Of a stretch of 64,000 nt of DNA, positions 1 to 7,333 are shown piece after piece. The translations under genes and the position numbers were made by a program. How positions within the stretch are numbered: the stretch's first letter is position 1; each line of letters starts with the position of its first letter. The DNA is from Streptomyces sp. Tu 3180 (GTDB taxonomy: Bacteria > Actinomycetota > Actinomycetes > Streptomycetales > Streptomycetaceae), in assembly GCF_009852415.1 (NCBI RefSeq), contig NZ_WOXS01000002.1, positions 7,480,001 to 7,544,000 on the forward strand. The letters run 5' to 3'. Under the pieces are notes generated by a model that worked only from the letters and a program-made list of their open reading frames with translations, was not told the DNA's origin and ran no database searches.

Positions 1-318
1 GAACGGGCCGACCCCGGCGAGCAGGTTGCCGCAGTTCTGGCGGTCCGAGACCTCTGCCCTGTCCACGGCGACCTGGAGGAAGAGGTAGTCGACGTCGGCC
101 TCGGGGTCGGCCGACGGGGACACCACGGCGACCTTGCTGGTGAGCGGGTGGGCGCCGCCGAGGCCGTCGATCTGGCGCGGGTCGGGGCTGCCCATGACCC
201 GCAGCAGCAGCTCGTCGCGGACGCTCTCTTCGGCGGGCAGGTCGTCGGCCAGGAAGTAGGCGCCCTTGGAGGTGCCGCCGCGCATCTGCATGCAGCGGAC
301 CTCCGCGGGGCTGGTCAC
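1..318 (-). CDS. galD: 4-oxalomesaconate tautomerase, PrpF/GalD family (partial)
   Basis: The N-terminal 106 residues lie in the window; the rest runs off the left edge. PrpF-fold enzymes of this type isomerise 4-oxalomesaconate between keto and enol forms in gallate and protocatechuate meta-cleavage. Visible family motifs are MQMRGGTSKGAYF near the start, DGLGGAHPLTSKVAVV in the middle and RQNCGNLLAGVGPF at the cut end. The GTG start (316-318) overlaps the stop of the upstream aldolase gene as GTGA, so translation is probably coupled. Methylaconitate isomerase (PrpF) has the same motifs, but the galB and galC neighbours favour GalD. Confidence 0.88.
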   Translation of the reverse strand, partial: MTSPAEVRCMQMRGGTSKGAYFLADDLPAEESVRDELLLRVMGSPDPRQIDGLGGAHPLTSKVAVVSPSADPEADVDYLFLQVAVDRAEVSDRQNCGNLLAGVGPF

Positions 319-1010
319 GACTCGGCCTCCTCGTACGAGCGGTAGGTCACCCCGAGCCGCATGAGGGTCTCCCGCAACCCGTAGCGGTCCAGACCCAGTT
401 GCCCCTCCAGGAAGGCGGCGCGGGCCCCGGCCTCCTTCCGCTCGCGGGCCTCGGACGCCTCGGCGGTCTCGTGGGCGCGCTCGCGCGGCACGACCACCAC
501 GCCGTCGTCGTCGGCGACGATCACATCACCGGGGCGGATCACCTGGCCGCCGATCACGATCGGTACGTTCACGCTGCCGCCGGTCGCCTTGACCGTGCCC
601 TGCGGGCTGACGGCGGCGGACCAGGCGGGGAAGCCCATCGCGCGGAGTTCGGCGGTGTCGCGTATACCGGTGTTCAGGACGACGCCACGCACCCCGCGAC
701 GGGCGAGGGCTGTGGCGAACAGCTCGCCGAACAGGCCGTCCTCGCACGGCGAGGTGGTGGTGACGACGAGGATGTCGCCCTCGCCGCACTGCTCGACGGC
801 CGCGTGGATCATGAGGTTGTCGCCGGGCCAGCACAGCACCGTGACGGCGGTGCCCGCGGCCCGGACGCCTTGCTGGACCGGGCGCAGATGCGTGCCGAGG
901 AAGCCGGTGCGGCCCATGGCCTCGCCGACGGTGGCCGTTCCGTAGCCGGCGAGCGCCTCGACGGCCTTTGCCTCGGCCTTGGGCGGGTTGGTGACGATGA
1001 CGCCGGGCAT
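315..1010 (-). CDS. galC: 4-carboxy-4-hydroxy-2-oxoadipate aldolase, RraA-like
   Basis: This 231-residue cytoplasmic class II aldolase of the RraA/LigK fold should split 4-carboxy-4-hydroxy-2-oxoadipate into pyruvate and oxaloacetate. The family features are the NTGIRD segment at residues 113-118, holding the Arg-Asp pair of the active site, the GELFATAL helix near 95, and the acidic GDVIVADDDG loop at 161-170. The ATG at 1008-1010 shares one base with the stop of galB (TGATG), and its own stop overlaps galD, so the three genes form a tightly packed operon. The reading frame stays open upstream past the ATG, but that part is the shadow of galB. RraA proteins can also be RNase E inhibitors or oxaloacetate decarboxylases; the operon decides the call. 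Confidence 0.9.
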   Translation of the reverse strand: MPGVIVTNPPKAEAKAVEALAGYGTATVGEAMGRTGFLGTHLRPVQQGVRAAGTAVTVLCWPGDNLMIHAAVEQCGEGDILVVTTTSPCEDGLFGELFATALARRGVRGVVLNTGIRDTAELRAMGFPAWSAAVSPQGTVKATGGSVNVPIVIGGQVIRPGDVIVADDDGVVVVPRERAHETAEASEARERKEAGARAAFLEGQLGLDRYGLRETLMRLGVTYRSYEEAES

Positions 1011-1768
1011 CAGGCGAGCTCCTTCGCGATCTGCGGGTAGGGCCGCATGTACGCCTCGGCCATGGTCTTGTGGGCGAGGCCCAGGTTGGGGCCGGCGTTG
1101 CGCTTGAGCTGGACGCCTCGGCGGACGGCGAGGTCGGTGTAGTAGTCCCACAGGTGCTGCTGGGCGCCGAGGCACTCCATGGCCTTGCGCTTGGTGTCCC
1201 AGACCTCGGTGATGTCGAGGAGGACCTGGGGCGTGAAGCCGCTCATCTCGGGCTGGTGCGGCTCGAAGTAGAAGACGGGCGGGGCGCCGATGATGCCGCC
1301 CTCGCCGGGGTAGCCGATGGCCTGGGCGAGGACCCGGGCCTCCAGGGCCATGCGGTTGGCGGCGGGGTGGTCGCCGTTGTACGGGTCCTCGGTCGGGTGG
1401 GTGAGGACGACGTCCGGCTGGGTCTCGCGGTAGACGGCGACGAGCCGGTCGGTCAGTTCGGGGGTGGCGAGGAGCGGGTAGTCGCCGGCGTCGAAGAAGC
1501 GGACCTCCGCGCCGAGCGTCGCGGCGGCGCGCTCGGCCTCCTCGCGGCGGATCACCTTGATCTCGTCGAGCTTCTTCCCCTCCCGCCACGCCTTCGCCGA
1601 CTCGCCGCGCTCGCCGAAGGTCAGGCACGCGATGGTGACCTTCTCGCCGCGGGAGGCGGCCAGGGCGATGGCGCCGCCCGCCCGCCACACGAAGTCCCCG
1701 GCGTGCGCGGTGACGACGAGGGTCGATCGGGGCGGAGTGGCGGCGGGTGCGCCGTTGCCGTGGGTCAT
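1010..1768 (-). CDS. galB: 4-oxalomesaconate hydratase, PIG-L family GalB
   Basis: This 252-residue protein resembles Pseudomonas putida GalB, a zinc-dependent hydratase on the PIG-L deacetylase fold that hydrates 4-oxalomesaconate. The metal-site motif reads AHAGDFVWRAGG (residues 21-32) instead of the AHPDDE of true deacetylases, a change also seen in GalB. Other GalB-like segments are ERGESAKAW (54-62), DPYNGDHP (128-135), GAPPVFYFEPHQPE (161-174) and EVWDTKRKAM (188-197). The ATG at 1766-1768 has AAGGAGAT six bases upstream; an in-frame ATG ten codons earlier has no such site. It is the first gene of the leftward galBCD operon, 47 bases from the GntR gene. Sphingomonad LigJ does the same step on an unrelated fold. 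Confidence 0.92.
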   Translation of the reverse strand: MTHGNGAPAATPPRSTLVVTAHAGDFVWRAGGAIALAASRGEKVTIACLTFGERGESAKAWREGKKLDEIKVIRREEAERAAATLGAEVRFFDAGDYPLLATPELTDRLVAVYRETQPDVVLTHPTEDPYNGDHPAANRMALEARVLAQAIGYPGEGGIIGAPPVFYFEPHQPEMSGFTPQVLLDITEVWDTKRKAMECLGAQQHLWDYYTDLAVRRGVQLKRNAGPNLGLAHKTMAEAYMRPYPQIAKELA

Positions 1769-1815
1769 GCTGTATCTCCTTGGTGACAGGTGCCGCACCC
1801 GCCCCAGGAGCGCGT

Positions 1816-2469
1816 CTAGTCGGCGCGCAGGGCGTCGATCACGCTGCTGAGGTGGGCGCGCACGGCCGTCTCGGCCGCTTGCGGATCCCTGGCCCTGATC
1901 GCTTCGATCACGGCCAGGTGCTCACTCAGGGACTGCTGCGGACGGCCCGGCCGCAGCGCCAACTGGAAGCGGTGGCGCACAAGTTGCGCATTGAGTCGCT
2001 CCAGGAGGCCGACGGCCGTGTGCTGGCCGGAGGCGTCCCGGATCAGGGCGTGAAGGTCGTGGTTGAGCTCGGAGTAGGTGACCGGATCGCCGTCGGCGAC
2101 CGCCTTGGACATGGCCTTGCCCAGGCCGGTCAGCTCGTCGAGCTGCGCGTCGGTGGCCTCGGTCGCCGCCTTGGCCGCGCACAGCCCTTCGAGGGCCATC
2201 CGGCACTCCGTGATCTCCACGGCCTCCTCGACCGTCACCACCCGCACCCGCGAACCGCGGTTGCGGATCCGCTCGACCAGCCCCTCGGAGGTCAGATCGA
2301 GCAGAGCGGCGCGCATGCTGGCACGCGTGACGCCGTACCTCTCGGCGAGCTCGTTCTCCACCAGCCGCTGGGCCGGCGCCATCTCGCCCTGCAGGATCGC
2401 CTTCCTGAGGCGCTCCAGTGCGTACTGCTTGGCCTGCTCTCCGGAGCCTGGACGGGCTTCCTTCGGCAT
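1816..2469 (-). CDS. GntR-family (FadR/FCD) transcriptional regulator
   Basis: This 217-residue regulator has an N-terminal winged helix (about residues 10-76, with NELAERYGVTRASMRAAL as the helix-turn-helix) and an all-helical FCD ligand domain (about 85-212). FCD proteins bind organic acids, often through His-coordinated metal; candidate residues lie in HDLHALIR and in EHLAVIEAI. The ATG follows GGGAGGG by a few bases. It lies directly upstream of galB in the same direction and has a 24-base palindrome before its own start, so it probably represses itself and the gal operon, with a pathway acid as inducer. The ligand is inferred. Confidence 0.87.
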   Translation of the reverse strand: MPKEARPGSGEQAKQYALERLRKAILQGEMAPAQRLVENELAERYGVTRASMRAALLDLTSEGLVERIRNRGSRVRVVTVEEAVEITECRMALEGLCAAKAATEATDAQLDELTGLGKAMSKAVADGDPVTYSELNHDLHALIRDASGQHTAVGLLERLNAQLVRHRFQLALRPGRPQQSLSEHLAVIEAIRARDPQAAETAVRAHLSSVIDALRAD

Positions 2470-2512
2470 CTGCCCTCCCTGAGTGAGTGCCTGTCGACGC
2501 TAAATCTAGGCC

Positions 2513-2536
2513 AACAGGATTGTCAACAATTCTGTT
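2513..2536. promoter_or_regulatory. Palindromic operator before the GntR-galBCD genes
   Basis: A 24-base inverted repeat with arms AACAG/CTGTT and core ATTGTCAACAAT is perfect but for one mismatched pair. It sits 44 bases before the GntR start in an A+T-rich patch. Size and symmetry suit a GntR/FadR dimer. The same core appears at 9451-9462 before the second tannase. Confidence 0.65.
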
Positions 2537-2932
2537 CTCACTCTTGGGTGAGGCGAGTCACGGCGGGATTCACAGGCGGCGCTGGACAACGGCCCTGGTT
2601 GTGCATGCGGTGCTGCACCTGATGCGGATCACCGGCGGCCACCGGCGCCGATCTTCGGCGCAGGGCGCCAGGGCTGGTGGCTGCCCTCGTCGAGGGTCAG
2701 GCCGCCGGCGGGGAGGGCGGAGCGGCCGTTGCCGGCGGTCCCCCCGGCCCGCTGCCCTGCACGGCGGATCAATCTGCGCGTGCGCCAGGCGCTCTTTCGA
2801 GGCTGAAGGACGTGAGGACCATGAGGGGCCGGCTGGTGGTGGCGCAATTGCCGCAGCGTGTTCAGGCCGTCCGTGGCGGTCAGCTCCGGCAAGGAACGGC
2901 GGAACGGGCGTACGGTTCGGCGGTGTCGGTGG
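2537..2932. other. No gene seen between the GntR gene and the tannase stop
   Basis: No open frame here has credible codon bias, ribosome site or family match. The 87-codon minus-strand frame at 2629-2892 is arginine-rich low-complexity and looks random. The stretch presumably carries the GntR-gal promoter and the end of the tannase transcript. Confidence 0.5.
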
Positions 2933-4558
2933 TTAGCTCTTGTAGCCCGTCACCTTGGCGACCCACTTGATGAAGTCGCCCGGGTCCTCGTTGGTGGCGT
3001 GGCCCTTGTCCCAGTAGTACGCGTGGTCGACGTCGTCACCGAGGTTGTCCACGGCCATGGCGAGGTTCGCGGCGACGGTCAGCGCTGTGTCGGTGTCGGA
3101 TGTGCCGAGCCGGATCCACCAGTGCTTGGAACGGTTCGGGTTGCGCTCTTCGAGGATGTGGAACATCGGGTTCATCAGCTTGAGCTTCTCGGGGACGTCG
3201 CTGTCGACCCGCTTGCTGCTGAGCCCGGTGGTGTCGTTCTTCGCGCTGTAGGCGGTGAAGTGACGGGCCTTGGTGGTGCCCTTGCCGAACTCGTTGTTCT
3301 CACCGGCGGACAGGTCGAACGCGTCGAAGGCCGGCTGGGTCTTCTTCCGCTGTGCCACGTGGGCGAGGTAGCCCTCCCACGTGAAGGCGGCCTGATTGTT
3401 CCTCCACGTGATGAACGTGTTCTCGGCCAGGTATGTCTCGCGCTCGGAAGCCGACAGGGCCGCGAGGTACTTCGTCGCCGACGGCTGGAGGTGGTGCTCC
3501 AGGAGGTAGTCGGCGTAGTTGCGGGCGGTGATCTTGCCGAAGCCCGAGCCCTTGAGGCCGCGGAGTTTCAGGCCCGCCTGGTATTCGGCGAACTGCGACC
3601 GGAGCTCCTTCGACACGCTCTGGTCGACGGTCTTGCCGGTGGTCTGCGTGGGCAGGGTGCCCCAGTTCCACTCGTAGGCGCCGTCGGCGTGCTCCAGGTC
3701 CGTGATCGGGCACCAGGCGCCGGTCGCGAAAATGGTGTCGGAGGCGTCGGCCGCACCGGCCTCCCTGAGGTACGGCTCGTAGATCTTGCTGTCGCCGGAG
3801 GCGCCGAGCAGGGCCGAGGAGGCGCCGCCCGCGCTGGTGCCGGTGGACACGATCCGCTCGACGTTGCCCGGGATGCGGCCCTCGTTGGCGCGGATGTAGC
3901 GCACGGCGGCCTTCAGGTCGACGATCACCGCGGGGGCGGTGCCGTAGTAGGTGCCGGAGGAGTCGGTGAGGCTGCGTCCGCGGGTGCCGGGCTCCACCAC
4001 GACGTAACCGGCGACCAGGGCCAGCTTCGCGAGGTTCACCATGCCGTTGATGGCACCCGTGCCACCCGCCATGCCGCCGTCCGTGCCGCCCGATGGCATG
4101 CCGCTGGGCATGGCGCCGCCCATGCCGGTCATCTCCAGCTTGGCCTGTCCCACCCCGGTGGCGTCCGCCACGGTGGTGGGCATGTAGGCGCCCGCGGCGT
4201 TGGCGAGCACGATCGGGGCGTTCGAGGCATCGACCGTCGTGCCGTCGATCTTGACCGGGACGCTGACCACCAGGCTCTGGTGGTCGGAGTCGCTCGGGTG
4301 CGTGACGTAGTTGCGGGCCTTGTAGAAGCGGTACGCCACCGAGTGCTCGGTGCCGGAGGCGTCGGCGATCGACTCTGTCTTCTCCGTGAAGTCGTCCCGG
4401 TCGAAGACCAGCAAGTCGTTGACCGAGGCGCCCTTGCTGTCGGTGCCGCCCGTGTTGTCTGCCTGTGCGGTCAATGTGATGCCGCCGACGGCTGCGACCC
4501 CGGCGGTCGCACCGAGTCCTATGACGACGCTCCTGCGGTTCACTGCCCTGTGCTTCAT
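2933..4558 (-). CDS. Secreted tannase, subtype B-like alpha/beta hydrolase
   Basis: The 541-residue protein should hydrolyse galloyl ester bonds of tannins outside the cell, releasing gallate. An export signal with twin arginines (NRRSVVIGLG, residues 8-17) suggests the Tat route. The nucleophile elbow is GTSAGG with Ser242 (240-245). The C-terminal GTSDTDTALTV (Asp488/490) and KGHATNED (His520) supply the rest of the triad, as in bacterial subtype B tannases. An inserted Gly/Met-rich stretch (145-169) may be a flexible loop. The ATG at 4556-4558 has GAGGAG upstream; the ATG two codons earlier is too close. It diverges from a ROK regulator and is paralogous to the gene at 9533. Feruloyl esterase activity is the alternative. 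Confidence 0.75.
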   Translation of the reverse strand: MKHRAVNRRSVVIGLGATAGVAAVGGITLTAQADNTGGTDSKGASVNDLLVFDRDDFTEKTESIADASGTEHSVAYRFYKARNYVTHPSDSDHQSLVVSVPVKIDGTTVDASNAPIVLANAAGAYMPTTVADATGVGQAKLEMTGMGGAMPSGMPSGGTDGGMAGGTGAINGMVNLAKLALVAGYVVVEPGTRGRSLTDSSGTYYGTAPAVIVDLKAAVRYIRANEGRIPGNVERIVSTGTSAGGASSALLGASGDSKIYEPYLREAGAADASDTIFATGAWCPITDLEHADGAYEWNWGTLPTQTTGKTVDQSVSKELRSQFAEYQAGLKLRGLKGSGFGKITARNYADYLLEHHLQPSATKYLAALSASERETYLAENTFITWRNNQAAFTWEGYLAHVAQRKKTQPAFDAFDLSAGENNEFGKGTTKARHFTAYSAKNDTTGLSSKRVDSDVPEKLKLMNPMFHILEERNPNRSKHWWIRLGTSDTDTALTVAANLAMAVDNLGDDVDHAYYWDKGHATNEDPGDFIKWVAKVTGYKS

Positions 4559-4638
4559 GGTCATCTCCTCGTCCCGGCGAGTTGTCCGCCGCCCGTGGGG
4601 GGGGGCTTCCCGTCGAGTGTGCGGACTCCAGCGCTTTA

Positions 4639-4655
4639 TTTTCAAGGATTGAAAA
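4639..4655. promoter_or_regulatory. Palindrome between tannase and ROK regulator
   Basis: TTTTCAAGGATTGAAAA is a perfect inverted repeat with seven-base arms and a three-base centre, in the A+T-rich space between the divergent tannase and ROK genes. ROK repressors bind A+T-rich palindromes, so control of both genes by the ROK protein is a reasonable inference. AAGGAGGTGA follows at 4661-4670. Confidence 0.6.
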
Positions 4656-4693
4656 ATTAGAAGGAGGTGAAATCGGGGACCGCTGTGGCGACC

Positions 4694-5911
4694 ATGCACA
4701 ATCAAGACGTGGACACCCCCGCTCCCACCGGTTCCGCGGCTGTGCGCCGGGCCAACCTCTCCCTGGTCCTGCGCTACCTCGCCGCGCACGGCCCGTGCGC
4801 ACGCACCGAGGTCGCCGCGGGCACCGGCCTGGTGCCCGCCTCGGTGACGGCGCTCGTCGCCGACCTGATCGATCGCGGCCTGGTGGCGGAGGTCGGCGCC
4901 GCCTCATCGGGGGGGCGCGGCCGTCCGCGCCGACTGGTGAGTCTTGTGCCCGGGCGGGTGCGGACCACAGCCGTTCATGTGGCCTGGGGATACAGCACGG
5001 TGATGACGTCCGACCTGGCCGGCGTGCCCGGCCTGGCACGCCAACTACCGAATTCGGGAGGGCCGTTCGGACCCGTGGAGAACCTGGCCGATGACATCGC
5101 CTCCGCCGTCGACGCCGTCGATCCACCGGAGCCAGGAGTCCATCATGGCCGTCTGGTGATCGCTCTGTCCGGACCGGTCACCGACAGGGCGCAGGAAGCG
5201 CCGGGCCCTGCGCGCAGTGCCTCGCACCTCGCCCGGCTTGTCGCCGACCGGCTGCCCGGACTGCCCTGCCCCGTCGACGTGGTCAACGACGCCAAGGCCG
5301 CGGCACTGGCCGAGTACCACGCTCTCGCCTTGCGGGGCGGCACCGTGGCGTATGTGAAGTCGGACGCGGGAGTGGCCGGTGCGTTGATCGTCAACGGCCG
5401 CGTCTTTCACGGCAGTCACGGCCTGGCCGGGGAGCTCGGCCACATCCCGGTCTCCCTCGACGGGCCCGTCTGCCGATGCGGCGCGACCGGCTGCCTGACC
5501 ACGTACGTCAGCACCCGCGCGGTCCTGGAGGAGGCCGGCCTCGGCACTTCGGCTTCGCCTCACCACACCAGCGCCGCCCTCACCGAACTCGACCACCGCC
5601 TGCGTACAGGCGAGCCGGGCGCTCTGGCCGCACTGAACCGCGCCGGGCATGCCCTGGGCGCCGCACTCCAGTCGCTCACCGGAGTGACCGACCCCGATCA
5701 TGTCGTCCTCGGCGGCCGACTTGCCGACTGGCTGCCCTGGTTGAGGCCCGGCATCGACGCCCGCCTCGCCCCGCGCCGGGGCGCCTTCCCGGCCTGTTCC
5801 CCCGCCGTCACTCCCGGGGCCCTCGGTGCCGACGCGGCCCTCCACGGTGCGCTCGCCGCCGGACGCGAACACATCCTGGCCGACCCCGCCGCCGTACCGA
5901 AGGGAACCTGA
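4694..5911 (+). CDS. ROK-family transcriptional regulator
   Basis: The 405-residue protein has an N-terminal winged helix (about 15-70, ARTEVAAGTGLVPASVTALV) and a ROK sugar-kinase-like domain (about 120-390). The ROK zinc motif CRCGATGC (Cys260, 262, 267) and the following GELGHIPV order are intact, as is VNDAK at 197-201, so it may still bind a sugar. It diverges from the tannase across a perfect palindrome and probably senses a sugar released from galloyl glucosides. The start is uncertain: the perfect AAGGAGG at 4661-4667 abuts an in-frame GTG (4667), GTG 4685 has a weak GGGGA upstream, and ATG 4694 lacks a good site. I took ATG 4694 because the family similarity begins just after it. Confidence 0.82.
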   Translation: MHNQDVDTPAPTGSAAVRRANLSLVLRYLAAHGPCARTEVAAGTGLVPASVTALVADLIDRGLVAEVGAASSGGRGRPRRLVSLVPGRVRTTAVHVAWGYSTVMTSDLAGVPGLARQLPNSGGPFGPVENLADDIASAVDAVDPPEPGVHHGRLVIALSGPVTDRAQEAPGPARSASHLARLVADRLPGLPCPVDVVNDAKAAALAEYHALALRGGTVAYVKSDAGVAGALIVNGRVFHGSHGLAGELGHIPVSLDGPVCRCGATGCLTTYVSTRAVLEEAGLGTSASPHHTSAALTELDHRLRTGEPGALAALNRAGHALGAALQSLTGVTDPDHVVLGGRLADWLPWLRPGIDARLAPRRGAFPACSPAVTPGALGADAALHGALAAGREHILADPAAVPKGT

Positions 5912-6072
5912 CGTCGGGCGCGGGTGCTGTTGTCAGCGGTGGCTCAGGAGTGGCTCAGGACCTGCCTCCGGTCGCCGTCAACCGGGAGCCGACCAGTGTC
6001 CGACCGTTCCCCGGGGGTGAGGCGGACGGCGCCGCGACGTGATCAGGATCCCGACCGCCGGCGAAGTGCGCG

Positions 6073-6282
6073 ATGCCCGGCAACGGGCGAAGTCACTGGT
6101 CGACAGCGGACCTGACCGTCCAGGGCACCGGCCTGCTGTGCGTCACCCTCTGCTCCGTCGCCGCAAGCAGATGGACGGCGCACCGGCCCGGCACCGCGGT
6201 CCTCGTCATCACCACCGAGCCCGCCGCACCGGACCTCCCCGCGTGGTGCCGACCGGAACCGAAGAAGGCTCACTGGCGGTGA
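6073..6282 (+). pseudogene. TusA-like sulfurtransferase remnant with compensating frameshifts
   Basis: One frame reads ADLTVQGTGLLCVTL, then nonsense, then PGTAVLVITTEPAAP followed by DLPAWC. These match the start and end of actinobacterial TusA-like proteins. The missing middle (LLRRRKQMDGAPA) is present in the frame one base back, at about 6153-6191. A single-base deletion followed by a single-base insertion explains this. The tail after DLPAWC also diverges and lacks the expected TGH segment. The rest of the 425-base gap (5912-6336) shows no gene. Confidence 0.55.
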
Positions 6283-6336
6283 CGCGTGCTGCCCCGTCGT
6301 CGGCAGGCCACTCCACGGAGCCGCCGATGCGAGCCG

Positions 6337-7038
6337 TCAGGGAGTCCGGAAGCCCCGGAAGGTCACCTGCCTGCGCGTCCTGAAGCCGAGGCGCTCGTAC
6401 AAAGCGATGGCGCGGCTGTTCGTCTCGGCCACATGCAGGAAGGGACGCTCGCCGCGTGCCACGATGCGTGCGGCGAGCGCACATACCAAACGGGCGGCGT
6501 GGCCTTGACCCCGTGCCTCGGGAGCGGTGCAGACGGCGCTGATCTCCGTCCATCCCGGGGGCCGCAGGCGCTCCCCGGCCATCGCCACGAGGGCACCTCC
6601 GACCCTGACACCCAGGTAGGTGACGAGTTCGTGGGTGCGTGACCAGAAGGGCCCCGGCTCGGTCCGCGCGACGAGATCGAGCATCTCGGACACGTTGTCC
6701 TTGCCCAGTACGACCAAGCCGCTGTCGGGCTCGGCGCCGCGTCGGTCAGGGAGGCGGCCGCCGGTCCAGATCAACTGACGGCCCGCAAGGCTGAAGACGG
6801 GCTCCCAGCTCGGCGGCGGGGCAGCCGGACAGCTGAACATGTCGGCGAGGGCACCTGGACCGAGCAACGCGGCGAGGTCGGCCCAGTCCTCTGCCTCAGG
6901 CTGGACAGGCACGGCGGAGAAGGTCGCCACTTCGGTGGAGTAGGTGACGGCCCCGCCGAGCCGTCGGGCCAGATGCGCGTGCGGGCCGCCGAGCGACTGG
7001 CCTACCGGATCATCGAGTACCGAGTCGTTGTTCATCAT
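6337..7038 (-). CDS. GNAT-family N-acetyltransferase (FR47-like)
   Basis: This is a 233-residue cytoplasmic acetyltransferase with its GNAT fold in the C-terminal half. The acetyl-CoA loop is EARGQGHAARLV and the last strand motif AETNSRAIALYERLGF is typical of FR47-like members. The N-terminal 120 residues do not resemble a known domain. Two adjacent ATGs (7036-7038, 7033-7035) follow CCAGGA closely, so the start is certain only to one codon. The substrate is unknown. Nothing ties it to tannin metabolism beyond position. Confidence 0.75.
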   Translation of the reverse strand: MMNNDSVLDDPVGQSLGGPHAHLARRLGGAVTYSTEVATFSAVPVQPEAEDWADLAALLGPGALADMFSCPAAPPPSWEPVFSLAGRQLIWTGGRLPDRRGAEPDSGLVVLGKDNVSEMLDLVARTEPGPFWSRTHELVTYLGVRVGGALVAMAGERLRPPGWTEISAVCTAPEARGQGHAARLVCALAARIVARGERPFLHVAETNSRAIALYERLGFRTRRQVTFRGFRTP

Positions 7039-7237
7039 TCCTGGTGGACTCCTGCGGCACCGCTGACGCATCCTCGTGGATCAGGCGTGGCCGTGATCAT
7101 TCCCCTCAGTGTCACATCCGTGGCGGATGCAGCGGCCGATCGGTGCCGTGCGGACGCACTCGCGGTCGCACCCGCAGCCTTCGACATGGCTGAGGGGCGT
7201 GTCGGTGGACGTGGGACGTCTGGTCGTTGCCGGCGGT

Positions 7238-7249
7238 CGAAAAGTTTCG
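7238..7249. promoter_or_regulatory. Small palindrome before the glycosidase gene
   Basis: CGAAAAGTTTCG (CGAAA, two bases, TTTCG) lies 85 bases before the start of the gene at 7334. It resembles sugar-repressor half-sites, but is short enough to arise by chance. Confidence 0.3.
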
Positions 7250-7333
7250 CCTCCCTGTACTGGGCCGGGTGGCGTTGTTTTCATGTGACCGCTGCCGCCC
7301 GAGCGGGCCCCCGTACACACAAGGAGTATCCGA

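Noticed and set aside
2933..4789. Longer minus-strand reading of the first tannase starting at 4789
   Set aside because: The extra 77 codons overlap the ROK regulator start and lack a ribosome site; the Tat signal begins at 4558.
3300..5126. 608-codon arginine-rich minus-strand frame
   Set aside because: It is an out-of-frame shadow of the tannase and ROK genes with Arg/Pro/Gly composition typical of G+C-rich antisense frames.
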